This document shows positions 9,202 to 17,695 of a DNA stretch of 64,000 bases, piece after piece. This stretch comes from Sulfurospirillum_A sp029027265 (GTDB lineage Bacteria; Campylobacterota; Campylobacteria; Campylobacterales; Sulfurospirillaceae). Each line of letters begins with the position of its first letter. Positions within the stretch are counted from its first letter, which is position 1. The DNA is taken from assembly GCA_029027265.1 (NCBI GenBank), contig CP093061.1, forward strand, positions 2,170,001-2,234,000. Direction: 5' to 3'. Both the position numbers and the translations under genes were made by a program. Under the pieces are notes generated by a model. It saw only the letters and a list, made by a program, of their open reading frames with translations, ran no database searches and was not told the DNA's origin.

Positions 9202-9965
9202 AACTTGATTGTAGTCTATGGATAGATAAAGATGATAAAGGTTTTTTAGGCAAAGGAAGAATCGAACTACTCAAAAAAATAGATGAACATGGTTCTTTAT
9301 CAAAAGCAGCAAAAGCTATGAAAATGAGCTACAAATCTGCTTGGGATTCACTAAATGAAATGAAAAAACTCTCTCCTGAAGAACTAATAATCTCCAACAG
9401 TGGAGGAAAAGGTGGAGGGGGTAGCAGACTCACTACACAAGCTCATCACTATATAAAAACTTATGAACTACTCTATAAAACCCAACAGGAATTTCTAAAA
9501 TCCATTGAGTCACATACTCAAAATATTGAAGATTTAAAACTATTTTTACAAAGAACTTCACTAAGAACAAGTGCAAGAAATCAAATTTTTGGAAAAATTC
9601 AACAAATCCAAGAGGGGCAAATTAACTCACTATTGACTATATTGGTAGACAACTCTTTACATGTAAAAGCTTCAATTACAAATGAAAGCATAAAAGAACT
9701 TGGTATAGAGAGAGGTAAAGAGGTCTATGCTCTCATAAAAGCTTCGTGGGTAAAAGTAACTACAAGCCAAGAAAACAACTCCATAAGTGGAATTATAAAA
9801 GCAATAAAAAAAGAGCAACAACTTGTAGAAATACTTATAGAAATAAACGACAAACTAACCATAGCATCTGTAATGGATTTAGCCGAATTTGAATCTTTAC
9901 ATGTAGAGGTAAAACATAGAGCATTTGCAACATTTAGACCTAGTGATACTATTATTGGAGTTTAA
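9198..9965 (+). CDS. modE: ModE-family molybdate-responsive regulator
   Basis: 255 residues starting at GTG. N-terminal LysR-like winged helix (GRIELLKKIDEHGSLSKAAK, MSYKSAWDSLNEM, GGKGGGGSRLT) and C-terminal molybdate-binding region with two TOBE/Mop-like units (SITNESIKELGIERGKEVYALIK-type stretch at about 155-185). When loaded with molybdate ModE represses modABC. A matching operator palindrome lies between this gene and modA. Confidence 0.9.
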   Translation: MKLDCSLWIDKDDKGFLGKGRIELLKKIDEHGSLSKAAKAMKMSYKSAWDSLNEMKKLSPEELIISNSGGKGGGGSRLTTQAHHYIKTYELLYKTQQEFLKSIESHTQNIEDLKLFLQRTSLRTSARNQIFGKIQQIQEGQINSLLTILVDNSLHVKASITNESIKELGIERGKEVYALIKASWVKVTTSQENNSISGIIKAIKKEQQLVEILIEINDKLTIASVMDLAEFESLHVEVKHRAFATFRPSDTIIGV

Positions 9966-9980
9966 TAAAACTTAAGAATA

Positions 9981-10010
9981 TTTCGTTATACTTTTAAAAA
10001 CATAACGAAA
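9981..10010 (+). promoter_or_regulatory. ModE operator upstream of modA
   Basis: Perfect inverted repeat TTTCGTTAT (9981-9989) and ATAACGAAA (10002-10010) separated by 12 bases. The half-sites and spacing closely resemble the CGTTATA...CATAACG ModE operator known from E. coli modA. It abuts or overlaps the modA start, so binding would block transcription or initiation. Confidence 0.75.
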
Positions 10011-10762
10011 TGAGTCTTTACATGTATAAAAAAATAATCTTCATTTTACTGCTAGGAACTATTCTATCTGCAGCTTCACTAAAAGTAGCAGTTGCAGCCA
10101 ATGTGCGTTTTGCTTTTGAAGAAGTTGTAAAAGTGTACGAAAAGAAAAGTGGTATAAAAATTTATCCTATAGTCTCTTCTTCAGGAAAACTTACAGCACA
10201 AATACAGTACGGTGCTCCATTTGATCTGTTCTTATCTGCCAATATGAAATACCCAGAATATCTATATGAAAAAAAGTTGGCTACCTCAAAACCAAAAATA
10301 TATGCTTATGGAACTCTTGTATTATGGAGTTTAAATAAAAAAATTGATGTAAGCTTAGAGGGATTAAAAAATAAAAATATTAAAAAAATAGCCATTCCAA
10401 ATCCTAAAACTGCCCCTTATGGAGTACAAGGATTAAAAGTACTTGAAAAATATGGCTTAAAAAAACTACTCTATTCAAAAATTGTCTTTGGAGAGAGTAT
10501 TTCACAAACAAGCCAATACATCTACTCTCGCTCAGCCGACATAGGCATAACCGCGAAATCAGTAGTTCTATCCCCAAGAATGAGGGGTAAAGGAGTATTT
10601 AAAGAACTTAGCATAAATGACTACTCTCCTATAAAACAAGGAATTGTTATCTTGAAATATGGTTCTACAGAAAACCCAAAAGAGTCTTTAGATTTTTATA
10701 ATTTTATTTTTTCAAATGAAGGACAAGAGATACTAAAAAGATATGGTTATATAATCCCATGA
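10010..10762 (+). CDS. modA: periplasmic molybdate-binding protein
   Basis: About 246-250 residues: signal peptide (YKKIIFILLLGTILSAASLK) then a type II periplasmic-binding fold with VAVAANVRFAFEEVVKVYEK, ISSSGKLTAQIQYGAPFDLFLSA-type ligand loop (here VSSSGKL and GAPFDLFLSAN) and IAIPNPKTAPYGVQG. It captures molybdate/tungstate for ModBC. The ATG at 10010 lies on the ModE operator; a second ATG at 10022 would start the signal peptide more typically. Confidence 0.92.
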   Translation: MSLYMYKKIIFILLLGTILSAASLKVAVAANVRFAFEEVVKVYEKKSGIKIYPIVSSSGKLTAQIQYGAPFDLFLSANMKYPEYLYEKKLATSKPKIYAYGTLVLWSLNKKIDVSLEGLKNKNIKKIAIPNPKTAPYGVQGLKVLEKYGLKKLLYSKIVFGESISQTSQYIYSRSADIGITAKSVVLSPRMRGKGVFKELSINDYSPIKQGIVILKYGSTENPKESLDFYNFIFSNEGQEILKRYGYIIP

Positions 10763-11166
10763 ACAAACTATATGGTGAAATAAGTAAAGTAACTTCACAT
10801 GAAGGGATATCTTTAGTAAATATCCAAACAAAACAGACAACATTAGGTACAGTTTTACTAGATACTCCTCAAAGTTGCGATTATCTTAAAATAGGCAAAA
10901 AAATTACAGTAGCTTTTAAAGAGACTGAAGTAGCAATCGCCCTACTCAACCTTGGTGATATAAGTATGGCAAACCAAATAAGATGTAAAATAGACAAGGT
11001 AGAAAATGGAAAAGTTCTCGCTCAAATATCTCTTACATGTAATGGTGCAAAAATAACCTCAATCATAACTTCAAACTCTTCTAAACGACTTTGTTTAAAA
11101 GAAGGACTAGAAGTCGTTGCCCTTATTAAGGCAAATGAAATTTCACTTATTGATGAGGAGGATTAA
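10759..11166 (+). CDS. molybdopterin-binding (Mop/TOBE) protein
   Basis: 135 residues made of two TOBE/Mop units (about 1-65 and 70-132); the second has SMANQIRCKIDKVENGKV. Such proteins bind molybdate in the cytoplasm as a store or as a detached TOBE part of the transporter. Overlaps modA by 4 bases and precedes modB by 2, so it is a true operon member inserted between modA and modB. Confidence 0.82.
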   Translation: MNKLYGEISKVTSHEGISLVNIQTKQTTLGTVLLDTPQSCDYLKIGKKITVAFKETEVAIALLNLGDISMANQIRCKIDKVENGKVLAQISLTCNGAKITSIITSNSSKRLCLKEGLEVVALIKANEISLIDEED

Positions 11167-11168
11167 AA

Positions 11169-11837
11169 ATGTTTTTGGAGACTATGTTACTTACTTTCAA
11201 GGTAGCTCTCATAACAACTATAATTCTCTTTTTTATAGGCATTCCCATTGCTCTTTGGATTTCATCTACTTCATCAAAACTAAAGCCCGTCATTGAAACA
11301 ATAGTTAGTATGCCTCTTGTTCTTCCTCCTTCAGTCATAGGTTTTTACCTGCTTATTTTTTTAGGACCAAGTAGTGCTATAGGAGGTTTTGTAGAGGAGT
11401 GGTTTGATATGAGACTTGTTCTTAGTTTTGAAGGAATCTTGATAGGTTCAGTTCTATTTAGTTTTCCTTTTATGGTTCATCCAATCCAAGCAGGACTTCA
11501 ATCACTTCCAAAATCACTCATAGAGGCTTCATATACACTTGGTAAATCAAAACTTCAAACTCTTATGCACGTTCAACTTCCTAACATAAAGAACTCACTT
11601 CTTACAGGCATTGTTTTATGTTTTGCTCATACTGTTGGAGAGTTTGGTGTAGTGTTGATGATAGGCGGAAATATACCAGGGGAAACCAGGCTAGCAAGTA
11701 TTGCAATTTATGATGAAGTTGAAGCTCTTAACTATGACTTAGCAAATCAATACGCTTTAACACTTTTTGTTATCTCTTTTTCTATACTACTTCTAGTTTA
11801 CATTATTAACAGAAAATTTAGTGGAGTTTTAAGATGA
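11169..11837 (+). CDS. modB: molybdate ABC transporter permease
   Basis: 222 residues with five to six membrane segments and the ABC permease EAA loop near residue 118 (EASYTLGKSKLQTLMHVQLP followed by IKNSLLTG). PLVLPPSVIGFYLL and HTVGEFGVVLMIGGNIPGET are typical ModB segments. ATGA overlap with modC. Confidence 0.93.
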   Translation: MFLETMLLTFKVALITTIILFFIGIPIALWISSTSSKLKPVIETIVSMPLVLPPSVIGFYLLIFLGPSSAIGGFVEEWFDMRLVLSFEGILIGSVLFSFPFMVHPIQAGLQSLPKSLIEASYTLGKSKLQTLMHVQLPNIKNSLLTGIVLCFAHTVGEFGVVLMIGGNIPGETRLASIAIYDEVEALNYDLANQYALTLFVISFSILLLVYIINRKFSGVLR

Positions 11838-12688
11838 TAAGCATAGACATAAAAAAGAGTTTCAAAAATGCTAATTTTCACTTTAAAACTCAAATACAAA
11901 CTAGCTCACTGAGTGCAGTTTTTGGTAAATCTGGTTCAGGAAAAACTACACTTCTAAGACTTTTAAGTGGTCTTGAGACTCCTTTTGAGGGAACAATAAA
12001 AGTTGATGATAAAACATGGTTTGATTCATATAACAAGATAAACTTACCTCCACAAAAAAGAGATATAGGTTTTGTTTTCCAAGACTATGCCCTCTTCCCA
12101 AATATGAGTGTTATAGAAAACCTAAGATTCGCTCAACCCTCAAAAGATGAGAATTTTATAGCAGAACTTTTAGACATAATAGAATTAACTAAATCAAAAA
12201 ATAAATACCCTGAACTCCTTTCAGGTGGACAAAAACAAAGAGTAGCTCTAGCTCGTGCAGTAGCAAAAAAACCAAAATTACTACTGCTAGATGAAGCTCT
12301 CTCAGCACTGGACAGTTCTATGAGGGTTCAATTACAAGACGATATAAAAAATATACACAAAAGGCTAAATTTAACTACGCTAATAATAAGTCATGATATT
12401 GCAGAAGTTTATAAACTAGCTTCAAATGTAATTATTGTTGAAGATGGAAAAATAAAAAAAAGTGGTAATCCAGATATACTTTTTGAAAAATCCCAACTAA
12501 GTGGAAAGTTCAAATTTTCAGCTAAAATCATTAAAATAGAACAAGCTGATACCATTTTTATAGTGACACTTCTAATACAAAATAATCTTACAAAAGTAGT
12601 AGCTACACAAGAGGAAGTTAAAACTTTAAGCGTAGGAGATGATGTTCTTGTCGCTTCAAAAGCATTTAATCCAATTATCATCACCTAA
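11834..12688 (+). CDS. modC: molybdate ABC transporter ATP-binding protein
   Basis: 284 residues. Walker A GKSGSGKTTLLRLL, Q-loop FVFQDYALFPNMSV, signature LSGGQKQRVALARA, Walker B LLLLDEALSALD and the switch His in ISHD. The C-terminal TOBE domain is short compared with E. coli ModC, consistent with the separate Mop protein in the operon. Its last 8 bases overlap the convergent nuclease gene. Confidence 0.93.
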   Translation: MISIDIKKSFKNANFHFKTQIQTSSLSAVFGKSGSGKTTLLRLLSGLETPFEGTIKVDDKTWFDSYNKINLPPQKRDIGFVFQDYALFPNMSVIENLRFAQPSKDENFIAELLDIIELTKSKNKYPELLSGGQKQRVALARAVAKKPKLLLLDEALSALDSSMRVQLQDDIKNIHKRLNLTTLIISHDIAEVYKLASNVIIVEDGKIKKSGNPDILFEKSQLSGKFKFSAKIIKIEQADTIFIVTLLIQNNLTKVVATQEEVKTLSVGDDVLVASKAFNPIIIT

Positions 12689-13235
12689 AAGAACGCAAAG
12701 AGTATCTATGTTCTACTAAACACTGCATCAAATTATAATGTTCTTTCCACAATCCCAGCTTTTGTTCTTTTGCATCTCTTGCTACACGTAAAAGTAATTT
12801 AGTTCTTTGTGGTTGAGTATTTATAACATAGGGCAAAGCATATCCACGATTTATCATTACTTCGTCAAATGTAGGATTTATCTCTACATGTAAACCTTTT
12901 GGCAATGCTAATTTGCATATAGGGTTTTTATTTCTAGTGTATCCAAGTATTTCATAATTGTATGTTTGCCCAATTTTTAAAATAGTTTTTGCATGAGTAT
13001 ATGAAAGTTGTCCAGCTGTTATGAACTCATCTTTGCTAAAACTACACTCTTGCATCTCTCTTTTTAATTTAGAGTTTAAAGTTATTTCAGGAGTATCAAT
13101 CTCTCCCATATGACAAGTTATATTTTTATTTTTACTCTGTAAAACAGCTGTATCACCATCAATTACATGTACAAGTTTTCCACTCTCTCCATAAAGAAAA
13201 AATGGTAAACAAAACAAAATTATGAACTTGTACAT
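12681..13235 (-). CDS. exported staphylococcal-nuclease-like protein
   Basis: 184 residues. Signal peptide (YKFIILFCLPFFLYG), then the SNase fold start KLVHVIDGDTAVLQ and GEIDTPEI, with C-terminal ARDAKEQKLGLWKE, a usual SNase ending. Likely a Ca-dependent thermonuclease-type enzyme in the periplasm or outside. It follows proC by 10 bases on the same strand and overlaps the 3' end of modC. Confidence 0.8.
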   Translation of the reverse strand: MYKFIILFCLPFFLYGESGKLVHVIDGDTAVLQSKNKNITCHMGEIDTPEITLNSKLKREMQECSFSKDEFITAGQLSYTHAKTILKIGQTYNYEILGYTRNKNPICKLALPKGLHVEINPTFDEVMINRGYALPYVINTQPQRTKLLLRVARDAKEQKLGLWKEHYNLMQCLVEHRYSLRSFR

Positions 13236-13245
13236 GTAAATCCTT

Positions 13246-13989
13246 TTATGCTAATTTTTTAGCTCTCTCATATGATGCTTCCATAGCTTTTATAAAGCTA
13301 TCTCTTACACCACCCTCTTCTAGTTTAGCTATACCTGCTATTGTTGTGCCATTTGGTGAAGTGACTTTATCTTTTAAAATTGCTGGATGCTCATTTTGTA
13401 GAACTTCTCCAACTCCTTCAAAAAGTTGTGCAACGTACTTGTAAGTCATTTCTCTTTTAAGACCAAGATTTACCGCTCCATCACTAAGAGCTTCAGCTAC
13501 TAATGCTATCCATGCTGGAGCTGAACCAGCTAGTCCTGTTGCAATATCTAATTCATTTTCACTATTTAACCAAAAACACTTACCAATAGAATTTAAAACC
13601 TCTATAGCTGTCTCTTTAAGCTCTTCATCTCCACAAAGAGAAGTTGCTGATTTTCTTACAAGGGCAGCCATATTTGGCATAGCTCTTACATAACTTTCAG
13701 AATCTATTTTTAACTTCAGCTTCTTTAATGTAACCCCAGCCAAAATAGATATAACACCTTTTGCTTTTCCCTCTATATGTAAGGAGTCTAAAGATTGTGG
13801 TTTTACTGCTAATATCACTATAAATCCATCAAGCTTAGGCATAGTATTTACAACTTTTATATCTGAAAACATTTTTCTAAGCTCATCTGCTCTTGGTTTA
13901 TACATTTCTACTACTGTGACATCATATACATGTAAACCTTGAAGCATTGCTCCACCCATATTACCAGCACCAATTAATAACAGTTTCAT
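13246..13989 (-). CDS. proC: pyrroline-5-carboxylate reductase
   Basis: 247 residues. Rossmann start LLIGAGNMGGAMLQG, YVRAMPNMAALV, TGLAGSAPAWIALVAEALSDG and the ProC signature near the C-terminus (VTSPNGTTIAGIAKLEEGGVR). Last step of proline synthesis, NAD(P)H-dependent. Single promoter region upstream is AT-rich and shared with the divergent ferritin-like gene. Confidence 0.94.
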   Translation of the reverse strand: MKLLLIGAGNMGGAMLQGLHVYDVTVVEMYKPRADELRKMFSDIKVVNTMPKLDGFIVILAVKPQSLDSLHIEGKAKGVISILAGVTLKKLKLKIDSESYVRAMPNMAALVRKSATSLCGDEELKETAIEVLNSIGKCFWLNSENELDIATGLAGSAPAWIALVAEALSDGAVNLGLKREMTYKYVAQLFEGVGEVLQNEHPAILKDKVTSPNGTTIAGIAKLEEGGVRDSFIKAMEASYERAKKLA

Positions 13990-14160
13990 TTTTTCCCCTA
14001 AATTTAAAATTAAAATATATTATAGCAAAAATTAAAATTAAAAATTTCTAAATATCTCTCCACAAAAGTAACATATTAATGACAATTTAATAATTGGATA
14101 TAATTTCATTGACATTTTTCTTATTTAAATGATAGACTAAATCAAATGAAAGGGTCTACA

Positions 14161-14646
14161 ATGAATGCTTATGAATATGCAATGAAAATTGAAAAAGAAG
14201 GTGAAGTTTTTTATAAAAAACTATCAGTTGAAGCAAACCATGAAGGGCTTAGTAAGATATTTACCATGTTAGCAAATGAAGAAGTCAAACACTATAAAAT
14301 ATTTGAAAAACTCTATAAAAATTCCGAGACTATAACTATCCCTAAAATGGAAGTTTTTAAAGAAGCTATAGATGTTTTTTCAGAAATGCGTAATGACTCT
14401 GTTGCTTATAGTTTTGAGGATCAACAGATAGATTTTTATAGAAGAGCAATCCAAACAGAAGATAATGCCTATCAACAATACCTTGAAAAAGCAAATGAGA
14501 TGACAAACATACAACATAAAGAAGTTTTTCTTAAAATTGCAAAAGAAGAGTTAAAACATAAAGTGTTATTAGAAAATATCTTAGAGTATATAGAACAACC
14601 AACTGCGTGGCTTGAGAGTGCAGAGTTCCATAATATTGGTGCTTAG
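14161..14646 (+). CDS. ferritin-like / rubrerythrin-type diiron protein
   Basis: 161 residues, all-helical. Two ExxH-type diiron motifs: EKEGEVFYKKL with NEEVKHYKIFE (about 11-48) and QTEDNAYQQYLEKANE with KEELKHKVLLENI. No rubredoxin domain, so it is an erythrin-type protein likely handling peroxide or iron. I choose the ATG at 14161 because GAAAGGG lies 6 bases upstream; the ATG at 14146 would put that site inside the gene. Confidence 0.8.
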   Translation: MNAYEYAMKIEKEGEVFYKKLSVEANHEGLSKIFTMLANEEVKHYKIFEKLYKNSETITIPKMEVFKEAIDVFSEMRNDSVAYSFEDQQIDFYRRAIQTEDNAYQQYLEKANEMTNIQHKEVFLKIAKEELKHKVLLENILEYIEQPTAWLESAEFHNIGA

Positions 14647-14652
14647 AAAATG

Positions 14653-14673
14653 GGGTGATTCTGGCAATCACCC
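14653..14673. terminator. bidirectional hairpin terminator
   Basis: Perfect 8-bp stem GGGTGATT / AATCACCC with a 5-base loop between the stops of two convergent genes; T-rich on the plus-strand exit and A-rich before it. Confidence 0.65.
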
Positions 14674-15071
14674 TATTTACTCTTTTGTACAACTAAACCT
14701 TTTGCCCATGATTCCATTAAGGCATGAAGTTCTTCTTTAGGAGCTTCTAAAAACTCCACCACAAAAAAGTCTTCCAACTCACATATACCTATACTTCTTG
14801 GACGAGCTGCTAGTATCTTTGTATTTGGAAGTGCTGGTCCAAAACAAAATATAAAATTTTGTGCATCTTTAAGTCCTTCCATAATCGGACCACCTAACTC
14901 TTTTGTATGTGAGTAGTGGTCAAAAACAGCGATAAACTTTGCTATTGGGTGCTTCTCAACTTTATCTCTAAAGTACTCTATTATCTCTGGTATATTTTTT
15001 TGTTTTATTTCATTTTTATCTAATGTTAATGTATATATTGGATATTTATCCATAAATATTGTTTTTTTCAT
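14673..15071 (-). CDS. uncharacterised conserved protein
   Basis: 132 residues, soluble, no recognisable signal peptide. Contains HYSHTKELGGPIMEGLKDA and LAARPRSIGICELEDFFVVEF, which read as a compact alpha/beta domain. I recall similar short proteins in sulfur-oxidising Campylobacterota (possibly the DUF6858 group) but cannot assign a function. Ribosome-binding site AAAGGAAG precedes the ATG. It follows the two genes upstream on the same strand with a 9-base gap. Confidence 0.6.
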   Translation of the reverse strand: MKKTIFMDKYPIYTLTLDKNEIKQKNIPEIIEYFRDKVEKHPIAKFIAVFDHYSHTKELGGPIMEGLKDAQNFIFCFGPALPNTKILAARPRSIGICELEDFFVVEFLEAPKEELHALMESWAKGLVVQKSK

Positions 15072-15080
15072 TTTCTTCCT

Positions 15081-15650
15081 TTAAATTGTTATAAACGATT
15101 TTATTGCACACTTAATACTCTGAGGTACATCAAGCCCCTTTTTGTCCATAAAATCAATTTGAACTTGATATATAAGCTCATTTTTGTCATCACTAAATTG
15201 AAATACAACATAACCAGCATAAAGTTTACTTTTTTCAGTTTTTTTACCTGGGTTTTTTATATCGTTTTCATATATGTAGTATGAAATTTTTAATTTATTG
15301 TCACTTAACTCTCTATTTTTTACATAACTCTCAAGTGTTTCAATAGTTATTTTATCCATATCTATTAAGTTAACATAATCAAATAACTTAGACTTTGAAT
15401 ATACTGCCTTTTGAACAGAAGAAGAGAGTGTATAATTCCCAACTGATAGATTTTTTTGTAAAAAATTTATTTTTTTATCATCATAAATTCTCTCAAAAAC
15501 TGTTACTTCTTGTTGGCATAAAATTCTTGTTGATTTTGCCGATTTGTTATCTCTTTGAATTTGATCATAAAGACTATTAATAACTACAAAAACAGCAAAT
15601 AAAATTACAAAAATAACTATATAACGTCTCATTATTCTACTCCTGTACAC
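15081..15650 (-). CDS. membrane-anchored protein of unknown function
   Basis: 189 residues: an N-terminal membrane anchor (YIVIFVILFAVFVVINSLY) and a hydrophilic domain predicted outside the cytoplasm. No domain recognised. It overlaps the SLAC1-like gene by 14 bases, so the two are probably co-expressed and may work together. Confidence 0.55.
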   Translation of the reverse strand: MYRSRIMRRYIVIFVILFAVFVVINSLYDQIQRDNKSAKSTRILCQQEVTVFERIYDDKKINFLQKNLSVGNYTLSSSVQKAVYSKSKLFDYVNLIDMDKITIETLESYVKNRELSDNKLKISYYIYENDIKNPGKKTEKSKLYAGYVVFQFSDDKNELIYQVQIDFMDKKGLDVPQSIKCAIKSFITI

Positions 15651-16605
15651 AAATTTCTTCTTTTTTCATATGTATAATTGTTTGAAAAATTACAATTGAT
15701 ATAACAATAGTTGTTACAAATATCATTGTATATGAAAGCAATAAAAGCATAAAATCGTTTGTATTATGATACATCACCATTGAAGCAATTGCCATAGCCG
15801 CTAACGGAAATACAAAAGCCCACCAAGATATAAAAAACTTGATTTTTAAAAAGTTTTTATACATAAAAGCCACTAATAGAGTAAAAAATAGTGCCAAATT
15901 AAACATCATCATTGCAAACAGGTCTATCACTCCATACATCTTAAAATATGCTATAAACCCAACAGCAGGAGGTGCTATGAGTATAAACATAGTAGGCATA
16001 AACTTTACAGCTAACTGATGATGAAAAATAATTCTATTTAATAAAATAGCAAAAAGTATAATCCAAAAGAAAATTCCCACACTAAAAAAGTACATTAACA
16101 AACCATGATTTGCAAATCCAATACCAGCAACTGGTACTAAAACATTTCCAACTATGGGTATAAACCATGCAGGATTAGAGTGTTGTAACTCTTGATTATG
16201 ATTTATCCAAAAAGAGATAGTATGCATAGTTAAATAAAAGTGCAATATTGTGCCAGGGTACCAAAACATTGCAGATACAGTAGAATAATGCTCTTTATAT
16301 ATTATTGCTAGCATAAGCATTGAAATAGAAATCGCTGCAAAAAAGTTTATTCTAATTGGATGTGAAAATTCTTTTTTTATTGCCATTGAATACTTAAAAT
16401 ACTTTGTAATATATATAAAACTAACAACAAAAAATATAGCAGTAGTAAGATACATCAACGTAGTCCCAATTAAATGAGGGAACCCCAACCAATGAGCTGC
16501 TTTTTGGTACATAATTGTAAGTCCACTCAGACCCATAACAACAGCATACATCATAATTGGGAAAAATTTTAATCTATTTTTTTCACAAACTTTGTCTTCT
16601 GACAT
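15637..16605 (-). CDS. SLAC1/TehA-family anion channel-like membrane protein
   Basis: 322 residues with about ten hydrophobic segments. The N-terminal FFPIMMYAVVMGLSGLTIMY and the central FWYPGTILHFYLTMHTISFW resemble SLAC1/TehA (voltage-dependent anion channel / tellurite-resistance TDT) proteins, and WFIPIVGNVLVPVAG is typical. Likely transports or conducts small anions in the inner membrane. Divergent from the DUF134 regulator gene, which could control it. Confidence 0.7.
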   Translation of the reverse strand: MSEDKVCEKNRLKFFPIMMYAVVMGLSGLTIMYQKAAHWLGFPHLIGTTLMYLTTAIFFVVSFIYITKYFKYSMAIKKEFSHPIRINFFAAISISMLMLAIIYKEHYSTVSAMFWYPGTILHFYLTMHTISFWINHNQELQHSNPAWFIPIVGNVLVPVAGIGFANHGLLMYFFSVGIFFWIILFAILLNRIIFHHQLAVKFMPTMFILIAPPAVGFIAYFKMYGVIDLFAMMMFNLALFFTLLVAFMYKNFLKIKFFISWWAFVFPLAAMAIASMVMYHNTNDFMLLLLSYTMIFVTTIVISIVIFQTIIHMKKEEICVQE

Positions 16606-16708
16606 TTTTATAACCTTTTGTAATCTTTTTTATAAGAATACATCTTTTTTGAACATATGTCAAGAAAAATTCAATTAAATTTTGATATTATTCTATCAAA
16701 GGAATAAA

Positions 16709-17299
16709 ATGGGAAGAAATAAAATAGATAGAGAGTGTTCATTTAAACCTCTTTATAAAAGATTTATACCAATTAGTACTAAACAAAATGGCATAATGGA
16801 GTTAAATAGTGATGAAATGGAAGCTATATTTCTTATGGATTATCAAGGTTTATATCAAGAAGATGCTGCAAAAAATATGAATATTTCTAGGCCAACACTC
16901 TCTCGTATTATAAAAAATGCAAGAAAAAAAATAGCGACTGCTCTTGTTTCAGGTTACGAAATTGCGATTGTTGACAACAAAGACAAATTTATCGTTGCGC
17001 TTAGTGTACAAAACAAAGGAGATTTTTCTAATCTTCTTAACAACAACTCTCTCATTGCACTTATACACTTAAAAAATGGACAAATTATAGATATAAATTA
17101 TGTTCAAAATCCTCTTATATGTAAAGAGCTAAAAGCTTCTAAGGTGCTACCAGATTTTTTAAAACAACATCATGTTTACTACTGGATATCAAATCAAATT
17201 GGAAAAGGTTTAAAAAATTCACTTTTAGAAAAAGGTATATTTGTTAAAGAGTGTACTAAAATAGAGCCTGTTGAAGATATAACGAAACTTTTTTGTTAA
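16709..17299 (+). CDS. DUF134-family DNA-binding protein
   Basis: 196 residues. N-terminal MGRNKIDRECSFKPLYKRF followed by LNSDEMEAIFLMDYQGLYQE and the HTH AAKNMNISRPTLSRIIKNAR is the DUF134 signature. The C-terminal half resembles the dinitrogenase iron-molybdenum cofactor-binding fold often fused to it (IAIVDNKDKF...). AAAGGA upstream supports the ATG at 16709. Its end is only 4 bases from the prophage attL site. Confidence 0.8.
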   Translation: MGRNKIDRECSFKPLYKRFIPISTKQNGIMELNSDEMEAIFLMDYQGLYQEDAAKNMNISRPTLSRIIKNARKKIATALVSGYEIAIVDNKDKFIVALSVQNKGDFSNLLNNNSLIALIHLKNGQIIDINYVQNPLICKELKASKVLPDFLKQHHVYYWISNQIGKGLKNSLLEKGIFVKECTKIEPVEDITKLFC

Positions 17300-17303
17300 A
17301 GGA

Positions 17304-17330
17304 AAAATGGCGGACAGGGAGAGATTCGAA
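17304..17330. repeat. attL core of the prophage
   Basis: 27 bases identical to 30993-31019, beginning AAAATGGCGGACAGGGAGAG and ending at the T-loop GATTCGAA of tRNA-Ser. Beyond it the tRNA sequence is lost (AAAAACG instead of CTCTCGG), so this is the phage-displaced 3' tRNA fragment. Confidence 0.9.
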
Positions 17331-17542
17331 AAAAACGTATGCCTTTCTTAACTTCAATTCAAGAACTACATACATTCCTATTATCATATTTAAACGAGCT
17401 AGAAGAGTTTGTAGATATACTACTCAAAGTTTGTTCGGTGTGCTTCCTATTTTTAATCTTGTTTAATTTATCTTTTTAGTGTATACTTTCATCAACATAG
17501 CAAGTTGACTTCGTTGGATTGATTATCCAATATTAACGCAGA

Positions 17543-17578
17543 GGATTAGGGTTTAATTACCTTAATCCTTTTTTTTTG
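17543..17578 (+). terminator. rho-independent terminator in the prophage left end
   Basis: GGATTAGGG pairs with CCTTAATCC across an 8-9 base loop (one mismatch), followed by a run of about ten T. No plus-strand gene lies immediately upstream inside the prophage, so it would stop transcription entering from the DUF134 gene or a short RNA. Confidence 0.55.
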
Positions 17579-17635
17579 CCTTTAATTAGGCGGTTGGAGT
17601 GGGTAGGAGCGTTAATAAAGGAGGTCAATTTGCCA

Positions 17636-17695
17636 ATGTTAAGAGTGATAGCCGTACTAGTCTTGCTCTTAGTTCTCGTAACTAAGCTTTACTAA
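17636..17695 (+). CDS. 19-residue hydrophobic peptide with a strong ribosome-binding site
   Basis: An AAAGGAGGT Shine-Dalgarno, the best in the prophage, lies 9 bases before ATG of a peptide MLRVIAVLVLLLVLVTKLY. A single hydrophobic helix with a basic residue near the start is the size and type of phage minor coat proteins or regulatory membrane peptides. Function unknown; too short for certainty. Confidence 0.4.
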   Translation: MLRVIAVLVLLLVLVTKLY

